From the NCBI RefSeq assembly GCF_027925445.1, contig NZ_AP027149.1, forward strand, positions 806,001 through 870,000: DNA of 64,000 nucleotides, in the 5' to 3' direction. This document shows positions 7,968 through 16,477 of this stretch, one piece after another. Numbering within the stretch: the first letter of the stretch is position 1; every line of letters begins with the position of its first letter. Under the pieces are notes generated by a model. That model had not been told where the DNA came from, searched no databases, and worked only from the letters and a program-made list of their open reading frames with translations. The stretch is from Methylocystis bryophila. GTDB lineage: Bacteria; Pseudomonadota; Alphaproteobacteria; Rhizobiales; Beijerinckiaceae. Position numbers and translations under genes: made by a program.

Positions 7968-9983
7968 ATGATATATTCCTCCTTGATTGAACTTGTCTCG
8001 GTCCACGCGAAAAAGACGGCGTTCGCCTTCATTTTCGCGATCTTCGGGCTCGCGCTCGTTTCCGATCCCCTGCTTGCTGCCAGCGGGAACTCTTTTCCCG
8101 GCGCCCCCCCTGTTGTGACCTCGGCGTATTTCAGCCTACCGGCAAACCCTGCGCCGGGCTCGTCGGTGGGCACGATCACCGCGACCGTCTCGCCCACTTC
8201 CTGGTCGCTTTCTGGAGCGGGAAGTCAGTATTTCGTCATCACCGTGGGCTCGAAAGGCTGGGGAGTCGTTACCGTCGGGGCCTCCAGTCCTCCCTCCGGC
8301 AGCTATAATCTCATCGCAACGGCCACGAATAAATGGGGATCGGGGTCAGGAACACTCGGCATCACCGTGGCCGCGCCCGCCATCAACGGCGCCTGCGGCC
8401 CGGCCAACGGCCAAAGCCTGTCCTCCGCGCCGACGACAGGGCTTTGTAGCGCGGGCACGGCGTCGAGCGTCTCCGGCTCTGGCCCTTGGACATGGACCTG
8501 CGCTGGATCCGGCGGCGGCACGACGGCGAGCTGCTCGGCTTCCCTCCAGTCGAGCTCTGGTTCCCCGCGTTCCTACTCTGCGACCACCTGGTCGAATTAT
8601 CCGCAGGACCCCAATTATTTCCCGACTGTTCTGTGGCTGCAGGACCTGCGCACGACGATCCCCGGCTACTCTTCATTCCTGGCGGCCATGAAGGGCACGG
8701 GGATGAACACGCTTTTGGACCTAAACGGCTATACGGGCGGATTGTGGTGGCCGTCGAGCTTCGGTGTGGACAACACCGGTTTCTTCGCCCAAATCGCCGC
8801 CGCGGGAGTCTATCTCATTCCGCAGGTCAACTCGGCGACGAACCTCCCGAGCTGCATCGGCGGCTGCATCGGCAACCTCAGCCCCAACAACACGGATGTG
8901 AACTCGGTCGCGTCCTATCAGGCGCTCATCGCGAAAACAGGGCTCAAATCGACGATCATCGGCTATGTCATGGCCGACGAGCCGCAGACCGGCTCCTGCA
9001 CGCGATGGCCGTTGAGCGGCATCCCGACCGAAGTCGCGATTTACAAGAGCTACGATTCCACGCGCCCATTTCTCCTGAACAGCATGGACTACATCTTTAA
9101 TTCCGGATGGTGCCCTGGGACAGTCAATCAGGATTATATGAAAGCGACGCCCATTGGATCGATGGACTCCTATCCTCTCATCAACCCCTGGACCACCTCT
9201 AACGCCGCAGGCACCGGAACGCCCGTCGACTCGCTTTGGATCCAGGGGTGGTCGGTCGCTCAGATGGTCTCGCAGCGTCCTGCTGGCGCGCCCTTCTGGG
9301 CATTCGTGGACTCTGGGTCGGACGCGCTCGGCTTTGGTGGAAGCGGCAACGGCTTTACATGCAACACATCGACCAACACCTGCACGAACGGGTCGTGGAC
9401 GATCTATCAGCGTGCTCCCGCCAATCTCGTCAACGCCGAGGTCTGGATGAGCATCATCAACGGCGCGGTCGGCATCGAATATTTCTGCGAGGACACAACG
9501 GCCAGCTTTGCCTACTGCATGGGACAGGGCGGCAGCGCCGGCGCGCTCGCGGCGCAGGCGAACGTCACTTACATCAACTCAAACCTCAAATCCTTCGCGC
9601 CCGTGCTCAATTCTCCGACGGTCGGCAGATGCACGATGAACACGGGCATGGCCTACGCCAATTACACCACGTCCTGCTCGAACGGGATCCTCACCATCAC
9701 GACGGGAACATCGACGGTTCCGGCGTCGGCGTTGGTCAAGAGCTACGGTGGCGCAACCTATCTCATCGCGCAGCCGGATCGCCGGGGCTCGGCGGCGTTC
9801 ACCTTCACGCTGACGGGTCTCGCGGGCAAGACGGCGAAGGTGGTCTACGACAGCAATTCTCACTATGACAGCGCCAATACGAGCCTCGGCTCGACGTTCA
9901 CCTTGAATAGCGCGGCGCAATTCACTGACAAGTTCGCCGCGAACGGTGACAATTATCAAGTCAAAATATACCAAATCCAGTGA
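7968..9983 (+). CDS. Secreted TIM-barrel glycoside-hydrolase-like protein, copy 2
   Basis: 671 residues, same length and domain order as copy 1 (signal segment, beta-sandwich, Cys-rich linker, barrel with MADEP at 335-339, C-terminal beta domain). ATG 7968 is preceded by AAAAAGGAGAAGCGC; the in-frame ATG at 7911 has no such site. I count about 32 substitutions against copy 1. They are not even: eight fall in residues 369-394 (SMDYI ... TVNQDYMKAT against SGDYV ... TLNADFMAAM), and four at the signal-peptide junction. Residues 369-394 lie after the presumed catalytic loop, so the copies may differ in substrate contacts. The intact regulator sits upstream in divergent orientation. Confidence 0.8.
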   Translation: MIYSSLIELVSVHAKKTAFAFIFAIFGLALVSDPLLAASGNSFPGAPPVVTSAYFSLPANPAPGSSVGTITATVSPTSWSLSGAGSQYFVITVGSKGWGVVTVGASSPPSGSYNLIATATNKWGSGSGTLGITVAAPAINGACGPANGQSLSSAPTTGLCSAGTASSVSGSGPWTWTCAGSGGGTTASCSASLQSSSGSPRSYSATTWSNYPQDPNYFPTVLWLQDLRTTIPGYSSFLAAMKGTGMNTLLDLNGYTGGLWWPSSFGVDNTGFFAQIAAAGVYLIPQVNSATNLPSCIGGCIGNLSPNNTDVNSVASYQALIAKTGLKSTIIGYVMADEPQTGSCTRWPLSGIPTEVAIYKSYDSTRPFLLNSMDYIFNSGWCPGTVNQDYMKATPIGSMDSYPLINPWTTSNAAGTGTPVDSLWIQGWSVAQMVSQRPAGAPFWAFVDSGSDALGFGGSGNGFTCNTSTNTCTNGSWTIYQRAPANLVNAEVWMSIINGAVGIEYFCEDTTASFAYCMGQGGSAGALAAQANVTYINSNLKSFAPVLNSPTVGRCTMNTGMAYANYTTSCSNGILTITTGTSTVPASALVKSYGGATYLIAQPDRRGSAAFTFTLTGLAGKTAKVVYDSNSHYDSANTSLGSTFTLNSAAQFTDKFAANGDNYQVKIYQIQ

Positions 9984-10465
9984 CACGTCGTGACGGCGGA
10001 GAGGACAGATTCGCGGCTTCGAAACGCGGTGAAGCTGTCCGGAACCGCCGTCACGCCGCAAGAGTCGGCGAGCATGAGAAGCGGCTCGCCGGCTTGATTG
10101 CCGCGGATGCGGAGCTTAGAGTTCAGCCTTCCATTCTTGCGCGCGAGACCAGAGAAGGAATTTCGATTTCATAACAGCAGCCGGTTTCAAGTCGGTCGCG
10201 CCGATAAAGGAAAATCGCAAGGACCCCGGGCAAGCGCAACATGGAACTCGCGAAGCCGCACTGAAGTCGAAGGCCTCTTCCGCAAGATAGTGGCCTTCGG
10301 GCGCGCCTTCACGCGTGTTGAAAGACCCGTCCCGTTCAACGGCTTCTTCCATCTCGCGCCCGCCGATCACATCTTGTAGGGTTAATGCGCGCAAGTTGGT
10401 GCGCTTATTGCGATTATTTCGTATGCCTGCTCAAAGGGTGCAGAAACTGGAGCTGGAGCCTGGTC
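9984..10465. other. Region downstream of unit 2, no gene supported
   Basis: 482 bases. The first 75 are the duplicated 3' stem-loop and 10075-10110 resemble 6610-6650. A 92-codon minus-strand frame at 10116-10394 has no recognisable domain and no clear ribosome site, so I do not call it. The promoter of the GT2 gene at 10466 must lie here. Confidence 0.4.
9989..10055 (+). terminator. 3' stem-loop of glycosidase copy 2
   Basis: The same nested stem as at 6449-6515 (CGTGACGGCGG with CCGCCGTCACG, inner GGACAG with CTGTCC), six bases after the stop codon. Both arms are unchanged between the copies. Confidence 0.55.
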
Positions 10466-11539
10466 ATGAACCGCGAGTGGCCGTCAACACCCGTTATCAT
10501 CGTCAGCTATCGCACGGCCGACGATGTTGCCGGCTGCCTGGAAACGCTCGACGCGCTGCACACGGAGACCGATATCAGCGTGCACATATGCGAGAATGGG
10601 GGCGCGGCGGCTTGGGACAATCTCTGCGCGGCGTTGCTGCGCCCGGGCGGCCCGTGTCAGCCGGCAGACGATCTATCGTTTCCATTTGGGACCTGTTTCA
10701 ATCGTATCGCGTGCTTGCGGCTTCGACGTAGCGGGAGCCTCGTGCTCGTGGGCGAGGCCCGGGAGAATCTCGGTTACGCAGGGGGGATCAATACGTGGCT
10801 GTCGCCGCTTACAAAGCTTTCCGGCTGGAGCGGCTGCTGGATCCTCAATCCTGATACCTTGGTTGCTCCAGACGCTCTGACCGCTCTGGCGGTCCATGCC
10901 TCCAACCGCGACCTTGGCATTGTGGGAAGCCGCATCATGGCGGCCCCCACGGACACGCACGTCGTGAGCAGAGGTTTGCGCTGGCGGCGTGTCTTCGCGA
11001 GCACATCAGCTGTAGGCGGAAACAGTCTCGCCGCCGACGAGCCAAACCCCGAAGCGATCGAAGCGGTGCTGGACGCCGCTTCCGGGGCTTCCTGCTATCT
11101 GACTCGTCCTTGCGCCGAAGCGCTCGTTCCGCTGGATGAGCAGTATTTTCTCCTTTTTGAAGATCTCGATTGGGGAGCTCGCGCCCGACGGGCCGGCTAT
11201 CGAATCGGGCATGCTCATAGTTCCGTTGTCATAGACCTCGGGGGCACGAGCATCGGCAGCAGCCGCTCTACCGGCTCCGTGGCCTCCCCCCTTTCAACCT
11301 ATCTGGAGTTTCGCAACCGCCTCCTATTCGTGCGAGCTCACCATCATCGCTGGCTGATGTGGACCACGCTGATGGGTTGTCTGCATGCGATTCGTCTGTT
11401 GCCACGGGGAGGCTTCGGCCCGGCCGTTCGCGGCTTGCTGGCGGGACTGCAAGGCGAGACCGGTCGTCCCGACTGGCTGGTCGCCCGACACCATGTCCCC
11501 GGATCCTTTCCCTCCACTCAGGCTCCCCCATCCCCATAG
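10466..11539 (+). CDS. GT2-family glycosyltransferase (rhamnosyltransferase-like)
   Basis: 357 residues from ATG 10466 (MNREWPSTPVIIVSYRTADD); the frame is open to 10385 but family members start at this strand. It shows the GT-A nucleotide-sugar fold: VIIVSYRTADD at the N-terminus, GYAGGINTWL, a DxD-equivalent in WILNPDTLVAPDAL, and FLLFEDLDWGARARRAGYRIG, the acceptor-site ED motif of WbbL-like rhamnosyl transferases. It would add one sugar to a lipid-linked oligosaccharide on the cytoplasmic side of the membrane. It is followed, in convergent orientation, by the priming transferase, so both likely serve the same polysaccharide. Confidence 0.85.
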   Translation: MNREWPSTPVIIVSYRTADDVAGCLETLDALHTETDISVHICENGGAAAWDNLCAALLRPGGPCQPADDLSFPFGTCFNRIACLRLRRSGSLVLVGEARENLGYAGGINTWLSPLTKLSGWSGCWILNPDTLVAPDALTALAVHASNRDLGIVGSRIMAAPTDTHVVSRGLRWRRVFASTSAVGGNSLAADEPNPEAIEAVLDAASGASCYLTRPCAEALVPLDEQYFLLFEDLDWGARARRAGYRIGHAHSSVVIDLGGTSIGSSRSTGSVASPLSTYLEFRNRLLFVRAHHHRWLMWTTLMGCLHAIRLLPRGGFGPAVRGLLAGLQGETGRPDWLVARHHVPGSFPSTQAPPSP

Positions 11540-11685
11540 GGGCGCGGCTGGATCTGGAGCGCGTCCCGATCGCTTGGACTCACCGGATCGAAAAGGAACT
11601 CGTTCCGCCTAAAGTCGAACGGACGCTTTAGAGACGAGGCTCGCGCGAAGGAAGCGCGGCGCGTTTAGCAATATGCAGAATCGCG

Positions 11686-12693
11686 TCAATAGGCGGATTT
11701 GTCATAGAAGACAAGCGGTAGCGTTTTCAGGATGATCTTGAGATCCAGCCAGATCGACCACTTATCAATATATTCGATGTCATAATCGACCCGGCGGCGT
11801 AATTTCTCGACCTTGTCGAGCTCGCCGCGGAGACCGTGCACTTGCGCCAAGCCGGTGATCCCGGGCTTTACGCGATGTCGAGCGGCGTAATGCTCGACGA
11901 GCTCCTCGAGACTCTTGCCCTCGGTCTTGGTCTGCAGGGCGTGCGGGCGTGGTCCCACGATCGACATCGTTCCTTGCAGCACATTGATGAATTGTGGCAG
12001 CTCGTCCAAGCTCGTGCGCCGAAGAAAACGGCCGATACGGGTCACCCGTGGATCGCCCTTGCCGGTCTGACGGGTTGCGTCGGGATCGGTTTGATGCATG
12101 TACATCGTGCGAAATTTCAATATTTCGAAAATTGACCCGTTGAGTCCGACGCGCCGTTGCCGGAAAAAGACCGGGCCTTCGCTGTCATACTTGATCATAA
12201 GAGCGACGGCCAGCAGCAGCGGTAAGAGCAGCGTCAGCACCACGGCCGCGATCGCTATGTCTTCTTTTCGCTTAAGCCAAAGATTCCAGCCGCTAATGGG
12301 CGGCTCAACGGCGCAGATCGATATGCGACTGCTTTGAAGGCTTCGTCCGAATTCTTGGCGACTCGCCAGGTTTTGCCCGACTTGGGGGTCAAACGCCAAT
12401 ACGATCACTTCTGCGGAGAGATGTCTCAGCAAATTGACATTATTCATGACGAGAGGCGCGTGCTGCCATGGCGTCAATATATGCACCTGATCAATTTCAG
12501 CGAAGGAGACCTCGCCGGAAAGGGTCATGAGTTCATTGAGATCGTCGAGCCGCAGCCTGCGCACGACATGGGTCTGGCCTTGGGTTTCGTGCGCGAGTTC
12601 CTGCCCATGCAAGGGTTCGCAAAACATCCCCACAGAAAGGCTTTTATTGACGAACGCGCCGTTTTTTACCGAATGGCGCACGTGAGCCTGCAT
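11686..12693 (-). CDS. Priming sugar-phosphate transferase, catalytic part (frameshifted gene)
   Basis: The catalytic C-terminal part of a polyprenyl-phosphate hexose-1-phosphate transferase (WcaJ/PssY-like). The last transmembrane segment (IAIAAVVLTLLLPLLLAVAL) is followed by the bacterial sugar transferase domain with KYDSEGPVFFRQRRVGLNG, FEILKFRTM, RRTSLDELPQFINVLQGTMS, VGPRP and VKPGITGLAQV, all intact. It loads the first sugar on undecaprenyl phosphate at the inner membrane and so starts repeat-unit assembly. The N-terminal membrane part lies in another frame at 12666-13166. The two join if one base is added to the A9 tract at 12739-12747, giving a protein of about 490 residues, the usual length. 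As it stands the ATG at 12693 is internal to the original gene. Confidence 0.85.
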   Translation of the reverse strand: MQAHVRHSVKNGAFVNKSLSVGMFCEPLHGQELAHETQGQTHVVRRLRLDDLNELMTLSGEVSFAEIDQVHILTPWQHAPLVMNNVNLLRHLSAEVIVLAFDPQVGQNLASRQEFGRSLQSSRISICAVEPPISGWNLWLKRKEDIAIAAVVLTLLLPLLLAVALMIKYDSEGPVFFRQRRVGLNGSIFEILKFRTMYMHQTDPDATRQTGKGDPRVTRIGRFLRRTSLDELPQFINVLQGTMSIVGPRPHALQTKTEGKSLEELVEHYAARHRVKPGITGLAQVHGLRGELDKVEKLRRRVDYDIEYIDKWSIWLDLKIILKTLPLVFYDKSAY

Positions 12694-13166
12694 GGCGAGA
12701 CGAACGGTGACGATAATGAGAGAGCTGACGAGCGCCCCAAAAAAAAATGCGGACGCGAGTAGGCGATGTTGGTCGTTTCGGCGGGGATGAGAAAGAGGCC
12801 AAAAGCGGCCCCAAGAGCCGAAATTGGGCTTCGCATCGCGCCACGCCGATCGAGAATTGTGGAAGTGCTATAGTTTTTGAATGCGATGGACGCCAGAAGA
12901 TAGGAGATGCTTACTATAATCAGGCTCGGACTTGCCCAGCTGACGGAGGACTTCGGAAGGAACAAATATTGAAGCAGGACCCAGCTGCCGACGATGGTCG
13001 CCAAATCGGCGAGCATCAACGCAAACGCATAATCCTGCATAGAAATACGGCGCTTTGAGCGCAGCGGAGTCGACTCAGCGGGGCGCTCCGCGCAGCTCGT
13101 CGGTCGCGGTATATTCGCCTCGTTGGGATCTTTGAATGAACGGGAAGAATACACTGTGCGACCCAT
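12666..13166 (-). CDS. Priming sugar-phosphate transferase, N-terminal membrane part (frameshifted gene)
   Basis: The first 140 or so residues carry the four N-terminal helices expected in WcaJ-type transferases (FALMLADLATIVGSWVLLQY; ASPSLIIVSISYLLASIAF; ISALGAAFGLFLIPAE), after a 45-residue cytoplasmic leader. After the T9 tract (sense strand; A9 at 12739-12747) the frame turns into SSALSLSSPFVSP and stops, while the correct continuation FFFGALVSSLIIVTVRLA is in the next frame. The lesion may be a true frameshift, slippage-based phase variation or a sequence error in a homopolymer; the protein sequence alone cannot tell. Confidence 0.75.
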   Translation of the reverse strand: MGRTVYSSRSFKDPNEANIPRPTSCAERPAESTPLRSKRRISMQDYAFALMLADLATIVGSWVLLQYLFLPKSSVSWASPSLIIVSISYLLASIAFKNYSTSTILDRRGAMRSPISALGAAFGLFLIPAETTNIAYSRPHFFLGRSSALSLSSPFVSPCRLTCAIR

Positions 13167-13541
13167 ATCAGAGAATCTCCATCGACTGGGATCGAGAGCG
13201 CGTCCTAATAGCCTTTTTTAACCATATTTGCAAGAAACGGTCATGCTGACCGGCCTGTTGCTCGAGCGAACTAAGCGATTGAACCTATGCGGCTTTTCTT
13301 ATTCGAAAGGGTTTTCTGGTTTTGCGTACATTCCCTCATGGGGATGCTTTCCTCGATGAGAGGATTCTCTCGCGGGGGGCCGAAAGGGCAATGGCCGCTT
13401 TGGCGTCTTCAGCCTGAGTCCGAGCGGACGACCGCGTCCGTGATCAACCGCGCATTCGGCCGCCGATCGAACGGCGTGCCCCTCTCTCGATGACGACGGA
13501 GGCTGCATCCGAACCTCCCATTAGGGCATCGCCGCTGAAAA
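13167..13541. other. Intergenic region, no gene seen
   Basis: 375 bases between the start of the priming transferase and the stop of the small secreted protein, both on the minus strand. Short open frames on both strands give arginine/proline-rich products with no signal or domain. It should hold the promoter of the priming transferase near 13170-13250. Confidence 0.45.
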
Positions 13542-13919
13542 TCATGCTTTGGGCTTGCAGGCGAATTTCTTGAAGCGTCCGTCCTTATGGATGAGAAACA
13601 AATCGCCGGTGAAGTTGAAATATTCTCCGATCCAGCTGTCGACTGTAAATTTCAGTTGTATGGGGTTGCTTGAAATTGTGCGAGTATTCGTCTGCTTCTT
13701 CGATTCAGGCAATTCGATCGCGGCGGGATTCTTCCCTTCTCGCTTGAAGGATAGCGTCTCGGTTGTTGGAAACGGATCATTCGCTTTCGCATAACTGTTG
13801 CCGGTGCAGACAAGGTCGAGATCGGATGCCGAGGATCCGGCGCTGGCGCAGGGCGTGGCAACTACGAAAAACGCCAGAGAGAAACCGGCGATGGCTGAAG
13901 CGGAAAGGTTGAGTTTCAA
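13542..13919 (-). CDS. Small secreted protein of unknown function
   Basis: 125 residues. I start at TTG 13919 because GGGAG lies seven bases upstream; TTG 13925 is the alternative. MKLNLSASAIAGFSLAFF and ATPCASA form a signal peptide. The mature part has two cysteines (DLVCTGNSY and FACKPKA) at its two ends, suited to one disulfide, and alternates polar and aromatic residues (WIGEYFNFTGDLFLIHKDG), which suggests a small beta-barrel or sandwich. It follows the acyl ligase on the same strand with a 69-bp gap. No family recognised. Confidence 0.6.
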   Translation of the reverse strand: MKLNLSASAIAGFSLAFFVVATPCASAGSSASDLDLVCTGNSYAKANDPFPTTETLSFKREGKNPAAIELPESKKQTNTRTISSNPIQLKFTVDSWIGEYFNFTGDLFLIHKDGRFKKFACKPKA

Positions 13920-13994
13920 TTCCAAGCTCCCGTGCGGGGTCGGCGCTCGCGCCTTCGGCGAACTGGCTCACGTCACGGGCCCGAGGAAGCCCGA

Positions 13995-15905
13995 TCAGAG
14001 CCTTACGCGACCGTCGACAATCTTTGCATAGAGTTCTTTTCCAATAGGCGCGCAAGCGGCCTCGCCAGGAGAAACGAAATAAAGCGGGTCGTCAATCTTG
14101 CTGGGATCAAATCCCTGCTCCATGAGCGACCGCTTCTTGAGCTTGAATGTCTCGGTGAAGTCGAGCCGGTCTGTGAGGCGGAGGAAAAGCGGCCTGGCGT
14201 ATCCCGGCAATTGCTCGTCCATGATCGCGCGCAAGACGGAAAGGTCGAAGTCTCGGCCAACCGCCAAGGCCGCCATGCCGGCTCGTCCCTCATAGCTGGG
14301 CGCCTCGACGCCATAAACGATGACGTCGTTGACGTTAGGGCATCCCAAAAGGACCTCAGCGACTTCCTGGGTCGACACATTCTCGCCTTTCCAACGGAAG
14401 GTGTCGCCGATCCGATCGACAAAATAGAAAAAGCCTCGAGCGTCCTTACGCATCAAATCGCCGCTGCGCATCCAGGAGTCGCCCTCCGCGAAGACGTTTC
14501 GCAGGATCCGACGCTCCGACGCCTCGGGATCGAGATAGCCCTCGAAGTTGCTCGCGCCGTCCGCCGCGCGTTCGATCTTCGCGATCGCCTCGCCGGTCGT
14601 TCCGACGGCGCAGAGTTGGCAGCGCCCTGTGGGAAGGCGCAGCGGTTCCTCCCGCTCGAAGTCAAATTCAACGATCGCGACGCGATGGCTCGAGGAAAGA
14701 AAGGATGGAATGCGCCCGATCGAACCCGGTTCGCTCTCAAAATTGTAGAGAGAAAAATTCCCTTCCGTCGAAGCATAGAATTCAAAAATCTTGGGGATGT
14801 TGAATCGCTCCTGGAAACGCCTCCAAACATCAGGGCGCAGGCCATTGCCAACGCATAGGCGCAACCGGTTTTGCTCTACGAAAGAGTCTTGCGGCGCCAG
14901 TGTGAGAAGGCGACAGAGTTCTCCAATATATTGAAACAGAGAGCAATCGAATTCTACGACCTCTCGCCAGAAAGCGCTGCTTGAATAGCGCTTGCGGATC
15001 ACGACGGAGCCCCCCGCCAGCAGAACCGGCCAGATCGCGATGATCCCGCCAACCGAGTGGAACATCGGCAGGCAGTTATACATCCGGTCGTCGCTTTTCG
15101 CGTCGATGCAGCCGCGAAACCAGAGCGCCCAATTCAGCAGGCGACGGTGGGAAACGATCGCCGCTTTCGGCAAGCCCGTGGTGCCAGAGGTGAAAATGTA
15201 GAGGGCGTGATCGTTAAAGGAGATCTCCCGGCGTTCGCTCGCGCCGAGCGCCGCTCCAGAATACGGATTCAGTTCGGCGTCTAGCCGTCGACAAGCGCTG
15301 CCCGCGCCGTAGGACAGAACCGGCAGCTCGCCGCCTTCCGGCGCCGCCTCGACGCAAACGGGGTGCAAGCTCGCCTGGGCGATCACCATGCGAGAACGGC
15401 TGACCCGAAGACACTGTTCGAGAGCTCGACCCGTGAGACTCGTGGAGAGAAGGGCGACGACGACGCCAGCACGATTAAGCCCCAGCCAGATCGCGACATA
15501 TTCGGCGCGATTCTCCATCATCAGCGCTACGACGTCGCCCTTGCGCAGGTCGTTGTCGATCGCCCAGCGGGCGTAACGATTCGATCGCTCCGCGAGCTGG
15601 CCGAAAGTGTAAGACTCCTGATCGGAGATCAATGCCGGCGCGTGTGGACGAGCGTCGGCGACGGCGTCGAAATGCCTGGAAAGAGTCCCGTTTGGGTCCT
15701 TGTCGACCTGGGCGACGCTTTGGAGGGCGCGCAGCCAATCACGATTGACGCTGGCAGGGCTCAGCAAGCTCTTGCTCGGCCTGGAGGTGACGGCGTTCTC
15801 GGCCACAGCCTGCTTCCCGACTGGCTCCCGCTTTCTGGTGAAAAGCGTGCGGACGTTGCCGCGCGGCAGACTACTGATCCTTGGCGGCTTGGACAAGGCG
15901 CTCAT
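13995..15905 (-). CDS. AMP-forming acyl-CoA/acyl-ACP ligase (FATP/FadD-like)
   Basis: 636 residues from ATG 15905; a TTG at 15932 is also in frame but has no better ribosome site. It is an ANL-superfamily adenylate-forming enzyme: A3 motif YIFTSGTTGLPKA, the A5 equivalent FEFYASTEGNFSL, the A7/A8 region SGDLMRKDARGFFYFVDRIG followed by DTFRWKGENVST, and a C-terminal lysine in TFKLKKRSL. The STEGN and DRIGDTFRWKGENVST signatures are those of very-long-chain acyl-CoA synthetases (FATP type). An acyl carrier protein gene lies 141 bp upstream on the same strand, so loading an acyl group onto that ACP, rather than onto CoA, is a reasonable inference. The product would feed one of the acyltransferases of this region. 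Confidence 0.85.
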   Translation of the reverse strand: MSALSKPPRISSLPRGNVRTLFTRKREPVGKQAVAENAVTSRPSKSLLSPASVNRDWLRALQSVAQVDKDPNGTLSRHFDAVADARPHAPALISDQESYTFGQLAERSNRYARWAIDNDLRKGDVVALMMENRAEYVAIWLGLNRAGVVVALLSTSLTGRALEQCLRVSRSRMVIAQASLHPVCVEAAPEGGELPVLSYGAGSACRRLDAELNPYSGAALGASERREISFNDHALYIFTSGTTGLPKAAIVSHRRLLNWALWFRGCIDAKSDDRMYNCLPMFHSVGGIIAIWPVLLAGGSVVIRKRYSSSAFWREVVEFDCSLFQYIGELCRLLTLAPQDSFVEQNRLRLCVGNGLRPDVWRRFQERFNIPKIFEFYASTEGNFSLYNFESEPGSIGRIPSFLSSSHRVAIVEFDFEREEPLRLPTGRCQLCAVGTTGEAIAKIERAADGASNFEGYLDPEASERRILRNVFAEGDSWMRSGDLMRKDARGFFYFVDRIGDTFRWKGENVSTQEVAEVLLGCPNVNDVIVYGVEAPSYEGRAGMAALAVGRDFDLSVLRAIMDEQLPGYARPLFLRLTDRLDFTETFKLKKRSLMEQGFDPSKIDDPLYFVSPGEAACAPIGKELYAKIVDGRVRL

Positions 15906-16046
15906 GGCTGACCCGCCCCGGCGTTCAGGCAAAGAGCGCCGCCTGCGGGCTGCGCCAGCAACGCGCTATTTGCGTTAGACTAAGCCAAGCTCACGGTGGC
16001 GTTTGGGCGTGAGGAGATCAAGACTATCTTCCGCGGGGAACCGGCC

Positions 16047-16292
16047 TCACGCCGGGAGCGGTTCATAAAGCCTTACAAAATCTCCAAATGTAACGGGAAA
16101 ATAGACTTCATCAGAGGCAGTGAATGGATCAACGCCAAGTTCATCCTCGAGGCGAGCGACGATTATCGCAAAGCACAAGGAATCGAGACCCGACTCTAGG
16201 AGGCTCAGATCGTCATCGAGCGGCAGAAGCGGCTTGCCCTGTTCAGCGGCGACTTGCTTGAAAAGAGAGGCAATTGTCAATCGTGTAGACAC
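16047..16292 (-). CDS. Acyl carrier protein
   Basis: 81 residues from GTG 16292, chosen because GGGGAG lies nine bases upstream; the frame is open to 16478 but has no better start. Three helices and the phosphopantetheine site LLESGLDSLCFAIIVARLED, with Ser38 as attachment point, followed by DPFTASDEVYFPVTFGDFV, define a stand-alone ACP of the kind found with specialised ligases rather than the fatty-acid AcpP (no DSLDTVE). Gene order ACP then ligase on one strand suggests a dedicated acyl-activation pair. The deacetylase gene runs divergently from 16478, so the two share a short promoter region. Confidence 0.85.
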   Translation of the reverse strand: MSTRLTIASLFKQVAAEQGKPLLPLDDDLSLLESGLDSLCFAIIVARLEDELGVDPFTASDEVYFPVTFGDFVRLYEPLPA

Positions 16293-16477
16293 TGCGTCGA
16301 CTCCCCGGTCCGCATACCCGTTGCTGTCCAGCTTAATTATTCTTATATAGAAGTCAACTTGAGACACACAGGTAAAAGAAAGCCGGGCGCGGTCGGGGCG
16401 TCCTCCGACCGTGGGCAGCTGGGCGGCAGCCCAGGAGCGGCGTGGGCTTTTGCAAAGCGACATGGAAATTTCTGGCA

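Larger units (their letters stand above)
7863..10057 (+). repeat. Direct duplication, unit 2
   Basis: Partner of 4331-6517. The coding part and the 3' hairpin align at a constant 3,540-bp offset. The leader differs by small indels, with 7900-7955 the least similar piece. This unit retains the intact XRE regulator upstream. Confidence 0.85.

Noticed and set aside
10116..10394. 92-codon minus-strand frame upstream of the GT2 gene
   Set aside because: No ribosome site, no signal or domain, and it would overlap the expected promoter region of the GT2 gene.
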